A stretch of DNA of 64,000 bases from positions 1-64,000 of the forward strand of contig QAMW01000001.1 in assembly GCA_003150235.1 (NCBI GenBank), read 5' to 3'. Position 1 is the stretch's first letter. Every line of letters begins with the position of its first letter. This DNA is from Bacteroidales bacterium. GTDB taxonomy: Bacteria > Bacteroidota > Bacteroidia > Bacteroidales > Muribaculaceae. This document shows, piece by piece, positions 1-8,163 of this stretch. The notes under the pieces are model-generated. The model made no database searches, was not told where the DNA came from, and saw nothing but the letters and a program-made list of their open reading frames with translations. The translations under genes were made by a program, and so were the position numbers.

Positions 1-1097
1 TCGCGGCTGTCAAGGTCGGGGTCTGCCATGATGGCTCGCTTGCCGGGGAAGTCGACGCTGTCCCAGTCCTCGCCCTTGCCTTGCGAGTAGATGAGGTGGG
101 CGAGCTCGGGACGGAGCGACTCTATCAGGTCGGCGGCGGCACGGGCTCGGTCCTCCGACAGCGTCAGGTTGCGCGCCGCGCCACCCTCAAGCGAGCTGTA
201 GCCCACGATGTCGATGGAGCTGATGCGCAGCATTGGGTCGTCGGCATACCGGTCGATGAACGCCATCAGGGAGTCTATGCGGGCGGCGTTGTCGCCGAGC
301 ATCGGGTCGATTCGTGAGCTGGAGAGCGGGTAGACGAGCCGCAGTGCGTAGTCGGCGTGTATCACCTTCTGTCGCTCGCGTATTGTGTCGGTGAGGTTGC
401 GGATGAGCGTGTCACGCATCGGCACTTCGCGCGTTATATACACTGTGTCGACCCTGAGACGCTCGACTATGCGCTCGACCGTCTCCACACGCGGCTTTCG
501 CGGCTCTTTGGCGCCGAAGCGGTATATGAGGCTGAGGGCGAGCTTTGTCGGTCCTACGTAGGTCTTCGTGCCGGAGCCTATGCGCTCGCCGCAGTCGCCG
601 CAGGTGTATCGGTCGTAGGAGGAGTGGATGACGCCCACGCCCACGGAGCCCTCCATCGCCCAGCGGCGGTTGAAGTTCCAGCGGTATCCGTAGGCGATTC
701 CGCCGCCGACACCCCATCCCTCGTAACGGTAGTCGAGCGTTGAGGGGTACATGTCGTAGGGTAGCTGTATGCGGTTGAGGTTGTACTCCCCGCCGATGAG
801 GTGCACCCCGAGGAAATGCCCGTTCATGCGCTCACCGGGCCACCACCGCAGCTCGGGCTGCAGGAGCCAGTGCTTGAACTTTACCCCCTTTGAGAAGGTC
901 CACGGGTTGTACGCGCCCATGACATCAATGGAAAAGTGTCGGTCTATCCCCGCTTCCGCCCCGAGGGTGATGGTCGTCCCCAGGTCGTAGAGCAGGTTGG
1001 TCTTGATGCTTGCCGCCTCATCGGCTTTTGCCGGGATGCTTGCCGCGACAATGACCGAAAAAAGGGCGATACACATCTTATAATAGTCAGTTGACAT
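1..1097 (-). CDS. DUF3575/OmpA-like outer membrane protein, partial (C-terminus beyond left edge)
   Basis: An open frame runs from an ATG at 1097 down to base 1 without a stop, so about 365 residues are visible and the C-terminus lies outside the window. The N-terminus has a signal peptide (hydrophobic stretch CIALFSVIVAASIPAKA; an alternative ATG is at 1076). Residues about 30-205 read as a small beta-barrel domain of the DUF3575 type (SIKTNLLYDLGTTITLGAE, then many aromatic alternating strands). A linker rich in V-E-R-I-V-E-R follows. The last visible part resembles an OmpA-like periplasmic domain (IVGYSSLEGG, then LTLSEDRARAAADLI). DUF3575 proteins are often found in Bacteroidales fimbrial or outer-membrane assembly loci, so a fimbria locus to the left is possible but unseen. 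The gene is divergent from the regulator at 1278 and looks GC-richer than that neighbour. A TAACTTTG box lies 42-49 bases upstream. Confidence 0.85.
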   Translation of the reverse strand, partial: MSTDYYKMCIALFSVIVAASIPAKADEAASIKTNLLYDLGTTITLGAEAGIDRHFSIDVMGAYNPWTFSKGVKFKHWLLQPELRWWPGERMNGHFLGVHLIGGEYNLNRIQLPYDMYPSTLDYRYEGWGVGGGIAYGYRWNFNRRWAMEGSVGVGVIHSSYDRYTCGDCGERIGSGTKTYVGPTKLALSLIYRFGAKEPRKPRVETVERIVERLRVDTVYITREVPMRDTLIRNLTDTIRERQKVIHADYALRLVYPLSSSRIDPMLGDNAARIDSLMAFIDRYADDPMLRISSIDIVGYSSLEGGAARNLTLSEDRARAAADLIESLRPELAHLIYSQGKGEDWDSVDFPGKRAIMADPDLDSR

Positions 1098-1138
1098 GAT
1101 AGATTGGTTTTTGATTACATGTGTGAAATAGTGTTGCA

Positions 1139-1146
1139 CAAAGTTA
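1139..1146 (-). promoter_or_regulatory. -7 box (TAACTTTG) of the DUF3575 gene
   Basis: On the minus strand this reads TAACTTTG and fits the Bacteroidetes TAnnTTTG box, 42-49 bases before the ATG at 1097. No clear TTG is seen at the -33 position. The place where it would be, about 1167-1169, lies next to a run of nine G at 1173-1181. Confidence 0.5.
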
Positions 1147-1172
1147 CTGATGCAAGCTAACTTGCTGAAAAT

Positions 1173-1181
1173 GGGGGGGGG
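1173..1181. repeat. Homopolymer of nine G (C on minus strand)
   Basis: Nine consecutive G lie between two divergent genes, immediately upstream of the expected -33 region of the DUF3575 gene. Tracts of this length are prone to length change by slippage, and this one sits where a length change could alter promoter strength. Its function is not shown by the sequence. Confidence 0.7.
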
Positions 1182-1265
1182 TACTGGCGGGGCACTTGAT
1201 AAAAAGTGACGGTGGACATACGGGGTACATGGCGGTTTTGTGTGTGCCGGAAGAGATAAAAGCGT

Positions 1266-1273
1266 TAAATTTG
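1266..1273 (+). promoter_or_regulatory. -7-like box (TAAATTTG) abutting the regulator gene
   Basis: TAAATTTG matches TAnnTTTG but ends only four bases before the ATG at 1278. The nearest TTG (1238-1240) is 25 bases upstream, longer than the usual 19-22. If the box is used, the transcript would begin at or almost at the start codon. Confidence 0.4.
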
Positions 1274-1277
1274 CAAC

Positions 1278-2960
1278 ATGAAAACAGAATCAACTCTTAT
1301 CATGGTAATATCGGTAATCCTGCTACCTTTCTTAATTTTTTCAGGTTGTGGCAGGAGAGGAGCCGACACAAACAACGGTTTCTTTTGGGAACCGGTGGAC
1401 CCGGAGGTGGACTCACTTGTGGCACAATTTGACGAACACATGTCCCTGTATCATGACTTGCCGGAAACGTCGGGAATTGTAAACCGTCTTGACTCATTCG
1501 CGAACCAAAGCGATAATCCGGCGATAAAGGCACGAGCCTATTATGCAAAAGCCATATTCCATCGTGCTACTGGAAACCGCTCATTAAGTAATGAGTATCT
1601 CGACTCGGCAAAGTTGTTTACCGATTCGGTTAATAGACCTTATGAATGTGCACGTATTTTGGAAGAAACAGTGATGAATGGGCAAAACATAGCAAAACAT
1701 TTTGCCATGTTACAACATAATCGCGAAGTGTTTAAGTCGGTAGGCGACAGTTATTATATTGCCGAGTCTACTAACCGATTGGCGGTCTATAATAATATGA
1801 TTGGCAATTATGAAAGATGCATGAGCTTGCATAAAATAGCACTTAAATGGTTTCCGTCACGTTATATCATAGAAAGATTTATGATGTCATATAATATTGC
1901 CCTTACCTATGAAAAAATGAGGGACAGTATAAATGCAAAGGCAATTATTGACACTTTGCGACTAAATGATATGCGTAAATATTCTCCTCATCTGAATATT
2001 GGAATAATGGTGATGTCATATACGTATCATGGTGAAGTAGATGACCTTAATGAGGCATATCATGCCGCCCTTGAAAAACGGGCTTCTCCATGGGGTCAAC
2101 CTTATATAGCATCGTTACTGACGAGGCACTATATTAAGACAGGAGAGATGGACTCTGCGCGTCACTATGGGAGGATTGTCCGATCCAAAATGGAAAAGCC
2201 AATGCTTCACTATGAGAAAATGCTCCTTGCAAGCGCGAAGCTTTATGAAGCAGATGATATGACCGACTCGGCTAAGGTGATGCATAGACGATACGAGGAA
2301 GAGATAAGGCGTCTCGAGGACATTAAGGATGCTGCAGAGTTGACGATGCGTGACACACGCGAACAGATAGAAGCACTTGAAGCACAACTTTCAGAGACAG
2401 ATGACCATAAGCAGACGGTAATGTGGGTACTTGTCGTGGTTATATTGGTGGCATCGGGTATTGTGGCGTTTATATTGCTGAAGCGGCATCATAACGACCA
2501 TGACCGTCACCGAATGAAAAAGCGCCTGGAGCAGCATGACAGGCGCCTTTCAGTTGCAGAAATCAAGATTGCCGACAAGAAGCGGCAGATGGATGAGATA
2601 GCGGAATGTCTGACCTCAATCAAAGGTCCGGTACCGCCTGAGGTGTCGCGACTGCTTGCGCAGATGAAGACAAATTCGGTTGACGAGGTTGACTGGGAGA
2701 CGATATCGCTGCTATTCGCCGAGTTGAATCCTGAATTCAAGCGTCGTCTGCATGAGAAACATCCCGACCTCACGGCAAGTTATGTGAGGCTCGCGTCGCT
2801 GATCTACCTCGGACTCGGCACCAAGCATATAGCGCGCCTCCTCGCCATCAACCCCGACTCGGTGAAGAAGAGCCGCCAGAGGCTGCGCGCCAAACTCGGT
2901 CTGACTCCCGACATCGCGACCGAAACCTACCTCTGGGAACTCGCCAACGGGAAGATTTGA
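1278..2960 (+). CDS. TPR / single-TM / LuxR-like HTH regulator, lipoprotein-type N-terminus
   Basis: The 560-residue protein starts with a signal that ends in a lipobox-like FSGC (Cys24). Residues about 40-345 look like helical TPR-type repeats. A coiled-coil stretch (about 330-372) precedes one membrane segment (about 377-400, WVLVVVILVASGIVAFILL). After that come a second coiled coil and a C-terminal helix-turn-helix (about 500-548: YLGLGTKHIARLLAINPDSV, then KKSRQRLRAKLGL), as in LuxR/GerE-type regulators. This layout is common in Bacteroidetes membrane-bound regulators that sense in the envelope and act on a nearby promoter. The divergent DUF3575 gene is an obvious candidate target, but that is inference. 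The TPR half is AT-rich (37% GC at 1801-1860) and the HTH half GC-rich (62% at 2821-2880). The TM segment and the lipobox together are unusual; the lipobox may simply be part of a first membrane anchor. Confidence 0.85.
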   Translation: MKTESTLIMVISVILLPFLIFSGCGRRGADTNNGFFWEPVDPEVDSLVAQFDEHMSLYHDLPETSGIVNRLDSFANQSDNPAIKARAYYAKAIFHRATGNRSLSNEYLDSAKLFTDSVNRPYECARILEETVMNGQNIAKHFAMLQHNREVFKSVGDSYYIAESTNRLAVYNNMIGNYERCMSLHKIALKWFPSRYIIERFMMSYNIALTYEKMRDSINAKAIIDTLRLNDMRKYSPHLNIGIMVMSYTYHGEVDDLNEAYHAALEKRASPWGQPYIASLLTRHYIKTGEMDSARHYGRIVRSKMEKPMLHYEKMLLASAKLYEADDMTDSAKVMHRRYEEEIRRLEDIKDAAELTMRDTREQIEALEAQLSETDDHKQTVMWVLVVVILVASGIVAFILLKRHHNDHDRHRMKKRLEQHDRRLSVAEIKIADKKRQMDEIAECLTSIKGPVPPEVSRLLAQMKTNSVDEVDWETISLLFAELNPEFKRRLHEKHPDLTASYVRLASLIYLGLGTKHIARLLAINPDSVKKSRQRLRAKLGLTPDIATETYLWELANGKI

Positions 2961-3056
2961 GTTGTCAGTTTTCAGTTGTCAGAGGGGAGTTGTCAGTTGT
3001 CAGACGGGGTCTTTAAGGTCACTAAGGACTCTAACGATCTCCAATCTGACAACTGA
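2961..3056. repeat. Composite intergenic repeat: GTTGTCAG copies plus 9-bp-periodic GTC units
   Basis: The gap between the two convergent genes holds four copies of GTTGTCAG, then a 9-bp-periodic run (gggtcttta, aggtcacta, aggactcta, acgatctcc), then CTGACAACTGA at 3046-3056. The last is the exact reverse complement of TCAGTTGTCAG at 2993-3003, so an 11-bp stem can form. A related composite lies at about 28981-29073. Confidence 0.75.
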
Positions 3057-3088
3057 TGAACTCGCTGATTTACATGAAAGACAATTAA

Positions 3089-6043
3089 TCAGCGCTTCTT
3101 GGGCTGGATGTTGAGGCGGTACTGCACCGAGAAGAGGATGTAGCGCGGCAGGGCGTTGGTGTAGCTGACGGTGCGACCCGCGGCGTTGACTGCATAATTC
3201 ACGTTGGAGAGCTGGTGAAGCATGTCGAATCCGTCGAGCATGAACACCCATCTTTTCAGATGCGGATTTTTGTAGGTGACGCGCATATTCCATATCGCAT
3301 CGGTGGTGTCAAGCTCTTTCATGCCGTAGCCACGGCGTGAGTAGATGTTGAAATCGGTGCTGATGCCGAATCCTGCGGGGAGATTGAACTGCCCGATGAT
3401 GCCGTAGCTGAAGTGACATGCGTTAATTGAGGTGAAATCGGTGCGGTCAGATGTCGTGTGACGGTTGTTGACGACGCCACGCAGGGTCAGACTCTGTTTG
3501 CCGAACTGCCAGGTAAGACTGAGCTTCTCGCCGATGGTATTGTTTCTCACCGTTGATTTTGCCGGAGCGGCATCGGTGCCGATCATGTCGGCGTAACGGC
3601 TTATCGAGGCTTCGGTATAGGATGATAGCGTGAACTCTTCCCGGCTACCGAACTGGAGGCGGAACGTGTTTTCAAGACTCGCCGAGTTGTTGCCGTCGAC
3701 ATTGTAGGTCTTTATGCGGCGCACACCGGTGGAGGTGTCGTAAGAGTAACCGCGCGTGAGCGCATTGTCGGTCATGGCGTATTCGAGGCGGAGCGTATTG
3801 GATAGCGGATGGTGATTTCCCTTAGGGGAAAATTTCCAGCGGAGTGTCTGGGTGATGACGTTTTGCGGTTTCAGGTCGGGGTTGCCCTCGGTGATGTTCA
3901 GCGGGTCGGCATCGTTGATTGCCTCGACCATATCCACCGGGTCGGGTGTGCGCGGGTCAACCGACAGATTGTATTCAATGTCGTGGGTTATATGGGTGTC
4001 CCTGCCTTCTCCGCTCACTCCGAACGACCCGTAAATGAAGAAGTCGTAGCGTCCGACCTGTGTCAGGAAATTGGTGCGTTTTACAAGCTGTGCGCGGTTG
4101 TTGCGCCAATAGTCGAAGTGGATATGTTTCAGCGATAAGTTGGGGCGAAGAAGAATGCCCACACTGTTTTTATTGGCAAACTCGAAGTAGCGATCCAATC
4201 CCAACAGCATCGAGTGGGTGTTTTCGATGGTGCGCGACGTGTAGCTGTTTGACGGGTCGAATGACGCGAGATAGCCCGACGGCAGCGAGCCGTAGACACC
4301 CATGTCGGCGAGGCGGTCGAGGGCATACATGTAGGAGTCCTTGTCACGGTTGGAGAAGCGGTATTCATAGTTGAACATGAGATGCCATTTCCCGAACACG
4401 GCGCGGTAGGTCGCATTGTTGACCGAGGTGATGAGCCTGTTGGGGGAATTGTCGAAATATTGCCGCAGGCGGTCGGTCGGGACGGGATTGTTGCCGAAAT
4501 TGATGGTGTAGTCACGCCACAGCTCCTCCTTGGAGTCGTCGTAACGGAAATAGGTCTCAAGCGTCAGGCGGTCGGCGGTGCCGGGGATGCGCCATGCGAA
4601 ATCGGGGCATATACGCAGGTCGATCTGGCGGCTCGAACCGTCGTTGCGCGTGATGGAGCGGTTGATTATCGCGTCGAGCTGCTCCGGGGTGCCGGAGGTG
4701 TATATCGCCTCAAGCGCGGCGGCAGTGAGTTGCTGCTGCTCGCTGTCGAATGTCGCCGCAACAGAGGCGCCGTGATTGTCAACCTTACGGTATTTTCCCG
4801 AAATATACCCGTCAAGCATTATCCGGTCATTGTAGATGCCCCCCCTGTGCCTTGTCTCTAACTTTGTGACGCGCTCGCGGCTCCGGTCAAACGAATGGTC
4901 GTAAGTATCGCCTCCCTGGAGGAAGTTGGTGCGTTGCGTGGTCGTAAAATTATTGGAGAGAGTCTGATCAAAGTTCACGTAGCCGTTCAGCCTCTTGGTC
5001 TCCTCAGGGTTCTCGTAATTGTAGTCAACCGATGCCCTGCGGTATTCCCTTGTGCCCGACGGCATCATGTCGGGTGTCCATGTGTCGCTCTTGCCCGGCT
5101 GGCGATTGTCATTGAGGTTGTTGACATTGCCGAGAAGCGTGACACGTGTGGTCGGGTTAAACCATGAGGCGAACAGGCGTCCCATATACCGGTCGTGTGT
5201 GCCGTAACCTCCCTGGGCGTTTATCATCCAGCCCATCATGTATTCGCGTTTCAGTCGCACATCCATAGTGAGATGCTTGACACCCTCCTTGTCGCCGAGC
5301 CATTTTTCCTTGTGGGTCTGTCCCTCATATACCTGGATGTCTTTTACCGTGTATGCGGCTATGTTTTCAAGCATCAGCTGGTTGTTGCCGTCGAGAAACT
5401 CCTTGCCGTTGAGCAGCAGCGACTCCACAAATTTACCGTCGATTTTTATCTGTCCGTCATCGTTCAGTTCCGCGCCCGGGAGCTGCGATATGAGCGCATC
5501 GAGCATCGACCCCTCGGCAAGCTGAAACGCGTCGGCGTTGAACACCACGGTATCGCCCTTGTTGTAAAACTTGATTTTTGAGGCGGTCACTGTCACTTCC
5601 TTCAGCTGGCGGGGTGCGCGTGTGAGGAAAATGGTCGGGACAGTGCGTACGCGTTCGCGCTTTTTGACATTTTCGACGCGATAGGTGATGGTCTGTGTCG
5701 TGTATCCGTCACATTTCACGTCAAACACGTAGGTCGAGTCTTTACGCCCAACCGGCAAAACGAAATACGAGACCGGGATAATCTCGCCGTTGGTGTAGCG
5801 TGACCCGGCATTTGCCTGCACGGTATCGACGGGCGTGCCCGCACCGTCATACAGTATTATTAAGGCATCGGTAAGGTCGGTCTTTCCAAGCGATTCCTTC
5901 ACTCTGCCCCTCAGATAAAAGTCGTCGTCGGCTGATGCTGACAGAATCACCGCAATCAGTGAAAGCAATGTCAGCACTCCGCGCAGGGAAATGTTGATTT
6001 GCCGGAAAATACGATTTTCCGTAATTTTGTAAGATAAAATCAT
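3089..6043 (-). CDS. TonB-dependent-receptor-like outer membrane beta-barrel protein
   Basis: The 984-residue protein has a 17-residue N-terminal extension before a hydrophobic signal segment (about 22-37). It continues with a carboxypeptidase-regulatory-like beta-sandwich (about 43-140, FYLRGRVKESLGKTDL) and a plug-like domain (about 155-250, with SMLDALISQLPGAELNDDG and YTVKDIQVYEG). The rest is a long stretch of alternating aromatic/polar strands typical of a 22-stranded barrel, ending in YILFSVQYRLN. The family transports or binds large ligands at the outer membrane, but no SusD-like partner is adjacent, so it is not a standard Sus pair. There is no classical TonB box visible. It lies 123 bases downstream of the GntR-ABC operon on the same strand and may be co-transcribed with it or have its own start; a hairpin lies in that gap. 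No alternative ATG is available to shorten the N-terminus. Confidence 0.85.
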   Translation of the reverse strand: MILSYKITENRIFRQINISLRGVLTLLSLIAVILSASADDDFYLRGRVKESLGKTDLTDALIILYDGAGTPVDTVQANAGSRYTNGEIIPVSYFVLPVGRKDSTYVFDVKCDGYTTQTITYRVENVKKRERVRTVPTIFLTRAPRQLKEVTVTASKIKFYNKGDTVVFNADAFQLAEGSMLDALISQLPGAELNDDGQIKIDGKFVESLLLNGKEFLDGNNQLMLENIAAYTVKDIQVYEGQTHKEKWLGDKEGVKHLTMDVRLKREYMMGWMINAQGGYGTHDRYMGRLFASWFNPTTRVTLLGNVNNLNDNRQPGKSDTWTPDMMPSGTREYRRASVDYNYENPEETKRLNGYVNFDQTLSNNFTTTQRTNFLQGGDTYDHSFDRSRERVTKLETRHRGGIYNDRIMLDGYISGKYRKVDNHGASVAATFDSEQQQLTAAALEAIYTSGTPEQLDAIINRSITRNDGSSRQIDLRICPDFAWRIPGTADRLTLETYFRYDDSKEELWRDYTINFGNNPVPTDRLRQYFDNSPNRLITSVNNATYRAVFGKWHLMFNYEYRFSNRDKDSYMYALDRLADMGVYGSLPSGYLASFDPSNSYTSRTIENTHSMLLGLDRYFEFANKNSVGILLRPNLSLKHIHFDYWRNNRAQLVKRTNFLTQVGRYDFFIYGSFGVSGEGRDTHITHDIEYNLSVDPRTPDPVDMVEAINDADPLNITEGNPDLKPQNVITQTLRWKFSPKGNHHPLSNTLRLEYAMTDNALTRGYSYDTSTGVRRIKTYNVDGNNSASLENTFRLQFGSREEFTLSSYTEASISRYADMIGTDAAPAKSTVRNNTIGEKLSLTWQFGKQSLTLRGVVNNRHTTSDRTDFTSINACHFSYGIIGQFNLPAGFGISTDFNIYSRRGYGMKELDTTDAIWNMRVTYKNPHLKRWVFMLDGFDMLHQLSNVNYAVNAAGRTVSYTNALPRYILFSVQYRLNIQPKKR

Positions 6044-6073
6044 AGTGAAAAGTTTTTTTGGTACTGTGATTTT

Positions 6074-6116
6074 GCTGCCGGCGAAAGGGTGGAATCAGGA
6101 GCCGGCAGCTTTTTTA
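6074..6116 (+). terminator. Terminator-like hairpin facing against both flanking genes
   Basis: The arms GCTGCCGGC (6074-6082) and GCCGGCAGC (6101-6109) are exact complements separated by 18 bases and followed by seven T on the plus strand. Both neighbouring genes are on the minus strand, where the hairpin would be followed by AAAATC instead of a T run. It could therefore end an antisense transcript or be a leader structure of the barrel gene. Confidence 0.5.
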
Positions 6117-6166
6117 TTTAATGTGATGATTTATAATTGTCAATAACCTCATAACCATTTAACCTC

Positions 6167-7075
6167 TTAATCCTCAGTTTCCGCCCCGGCGGAAGCTGAC
6201 CTAATATCTATCGGGCGGTTGATTGAGAGGTTCAGCGTGAAATTCACACTGTCGCGGGGTGGCATGTAGAGTGTGCCGATACGCGCTTTCTGAAGATCCA
6301 GTTCTCCCGACTTGTAGATGGAGTCGACGGGCGATACGAACAGCCGCCTCACCGAGTCGCCGGGCTGCTTGCTAACGACGGTAAAGTGTATGTCGCTCAT
6401 CGGCACATGCGCTTCGCCTACTGTCGCCTTGTACAGGCGTAAGCCTTCAAGGGGGCTTGTGCAGATTATCGTGTCGAGTCTCCCCTCGTTGACCATCAGC
6501 CAGCCGGGATAACGGTCGTAATATTTATAGATGCCATAGTCACCGGCGTATGTATCCGCCCTGAAGACATCGGCAGTTATCGTGCCGCCGTCAAATTTGT
6601 CGAAATAGATGTTGTACTGGTTTGTTGACGCTTCCTTGACAGTGCGGCGCGGTACAAGCAGTTTGACCGGTTTCTCTGTCGCGCACTTTATGAAGAAATA
6701 TGTGTCCTCCGGTATGTTCAGAGTGTCGCTGAGCACCTGGAAATCAAATGTCAGCGTCAGTGTGGAATCCTTGACTTCCGGGGTGATTATCCGGCTCCAA
6801 TCAAGCGAGGTCCGCAGTTCGGGCACGGTCACCGAGTCGCTTTCCTCGATTACCACACCTTTGAATTTGTATGGTCGTATATGTGCTAACTGCGGATTCA
6901 CCGTCCTTATGTCGACGCGTTTAAACGGCTGCAATTCAATCCTTACCGGATTTGCATCGGAGATAGTGTAATCGCCGGGGACAAATGCGGTACATATTGT
7001 GTAGACACATAGCACCGCCATGGCGACTGCGGCAGCCGCGATTATGCCGATTATATAGCGTGTTGAGGTTTTCAT
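6167..7075 (-). CDS. Membrane-anchored periplasmic protein of unknown function
   Basis: I do not recognise this 302-residue protein. Residues about 7-31 form one hydrophobic segment (IIGIIAAAAVAMAVLCVYT), and the rest is predicted beta-rich with no cysteine cluster or catalytic motif visible. It could be an anchor or an uncleaved signal with a large periplasmic domain. Its start codon overlaps the stop of the GntR gene by four bases (ATGA), which makes translational coupling likely and places it in the ABC-GntR operon. The beta-rich domain is loosely reminiscent of the DUF2807/DUF4097 adhesin-like families, but this is a weak impression. Context suggests a role in the same envelope response as the ABC transporter. 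Confidence 0.8.
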   Translation of the reverse strand: MKTSTRYIIGIIAAAAVAMAVLCVYTICTAFVPGDYTISDANPVRIELQPFKRVDIRTVNPQLAHIRPYKFKGVVIEESDSVTVPELRTSLDWSRIITPEVKDSTLTLTFDFQVLSDTLNIPEDTYFFIKCATEKPVKLLVPRRTVKEASTNQYNIYFDKFDGGTITADVFRADTYAGDYGIYKYYDRYPGWLMVNEGRLDTIICTSPLEGLRLYKATVGEAHVPMSDIHFTVVSKQPGDSVRRLFVSPVDSIYKSGELDLQKARIGTLYMPPRDSVNFTLNLSINRPIDIRSASAGAETED

Positions 7076-7440
7076 TGTCGGTTGAGGTAGTTGGAGTATA
7101 TTGTTTTTAATTCATCGGGTGAGATGTCGAGTGTCATGAGCTGGCGCAGGAAATAGCCGATTTCGTCGTTGAAAAATGACTCCCGGCGGAGCGCGGTTAT
7201 TGTTTCGCGGGCATTTTCCGAGATGAAGAAGCCTATGCCGAGACGGTTGTAGATGATGCCGCTGCGCTCAAGATATTCGTAACTTCTCATCACGGTGTTG
7301 GCGTTGACCTCGAGACGCGATGCGTATTCGCGTACCGAAGGTATTCGCTCACCGCAGTTTATGGTGCCGAGCATTACCTCGTCACACAGTTTGTCGGCTA
7401 TCTGCATGTATATTGCTTTATTGTTATTGTTGAAGTTCAT
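7072..7440 (-). CDS. GntR-family (YtrA-like) transcriptional regulator
   Basis: The 122-residue protein has an N-terminal winged helix (residues about 8-75; YMQIADKLCDEVMLG, then GERIPSVREYASRLEVNANT, the typical GntR recognition helix). Only a short helical tail of about 45 residues follows, with no effector-binding domain. That small size matches the YtrA subfamily, whose members usually repress an adjacent ABC-transporter operon. Here the gene sits directly behind the ABC ATPase and permease genes (6 bases after the permease stop). A 24-bp imperfect palindrome overlies the predicted transcription start of the operon, so autorepression is likely. The inducer cannot be read from the sequence. 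Confidence 0.92.
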   Translation of the reverse strand: MNFNNNNKAIYMQIADKLCDEVMLGTINCGERIPSVREYASRLEVNANTVMRSYEYLERSGIIYNRLGIGFFISENARETITALRRESFFNDEIGYFLRQLMTLDISPDELKTIYSNYLNRQ

Positions 7441-7446
7441 CAGTGG

Positions 7447-8163
7447 TTACCATCGGTTGATAATTTCTATATCTTTCAGGCGCAGATATGCCCCGTAATA
7501 AACGGCAAAGGTAAATGCCCATATCACCGTCAGGACAACAGGTGACTGACTTATACGGAATGTAGAGCTATACGTGTCGGGTAAAAACAGATCTATCATA
7601 AGAGACGCGAGTCCGAACAGCAAGCCCCATATAATCGACCCAGCCACAAAGGTCTTGATTGCCGACAGCTTCCTCCATACTATGCTGCCGAGGAAAAATA
7701 CCGACTGGATGAAGAAATATCCGGCAATGATGAATCCTGTATTCGGCTCCGTTTCTATATCGGTCACGGCATTAGGGGTTATCGCCACACGTAGCCGGTC
7801 GGCGACAAATATCGCAATCAGATATGCCACGATGAACAGCGGTACGGCTACAATCCATCGCCACGCAAATTTCTCGAAGGTCGATGCCGGAGTCATGAGT
7901 GCTGCAATGCGTCCCGCACGGCTGTCCATATCGCTGAAACTTACCGATGCCCATACGGCACCGCCGCCAAAGAGGGTGACGTAAAACAGCGGCAGCTCGT
8001 CGGCAAATGAATAATCGGCATAATTCATGCGGTTTATCAATGTGAATACTATAAGTACACCGAAAAGCAGGGCGAGTGACAACAGATATTTCTTCCTGTT
8101 GTCGCGCAAGTCTTTTGCGACGACATTGCGGAATCTTGAAAAATTGAAAAAGTCCTGTTTCAT
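7447..8163 (-). CDS. ABC-2-like transporter permease, six membrane segments
   Basis: The 238-residue protein shows six hydrophobic segments, at roughly residues 25-45, 58-78, 100-125, 145-168, 172-197 and 207-230. That is the usual layout of a small ABC-2 type exporter permease. Its start overlaps the stop of the ATPase gene by four bases. It is followed after 6 bases by the GntR regulator. The substrate is unknown; YtrA-linked ABC systems often respond to envelope-active compounds, which is only analogy here. If the ATPase frameshift is real, this permease would lack its motor subunit. Confidence 0.82.
   Translation of the reverse strand: MKQDFFNFSRFRNVVAKDLRDNRKKYLLSLALLFGVLIVFTLINRMNYADYSFADELPLFYVTLFGGGAVWASVSFSDMDSRAGRIAALMTPASTFEKFAWRWIVAVPLFIVAYLIAIFVADRLRVAITPNAVTDIETEPNTGFIIAGYFFIQSVFFLGSIVWRKLSAIKTFVAGSIIWGLLFGLASLMIDLFLPDTYSSTFRISQSPVVLTVIWAFTFAVYYGAYLRLKDIEIINRW

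Noticed and set aside
357..743. Long open frames on the plus strand across the DUF3575 gene
   Set aside because: They are the antisense shadow of the minus-strand gene, which has a signal peptide and domain structure and its own promoter.
3089..6043. SusC of a polysaccharide utilisation locus
   Set aside because: No SusD-like gene, glycosidase or anti-sigma partner is adjacent, and no TonB box is visible, so only a general TonB-receptor-like barrel is claimed.
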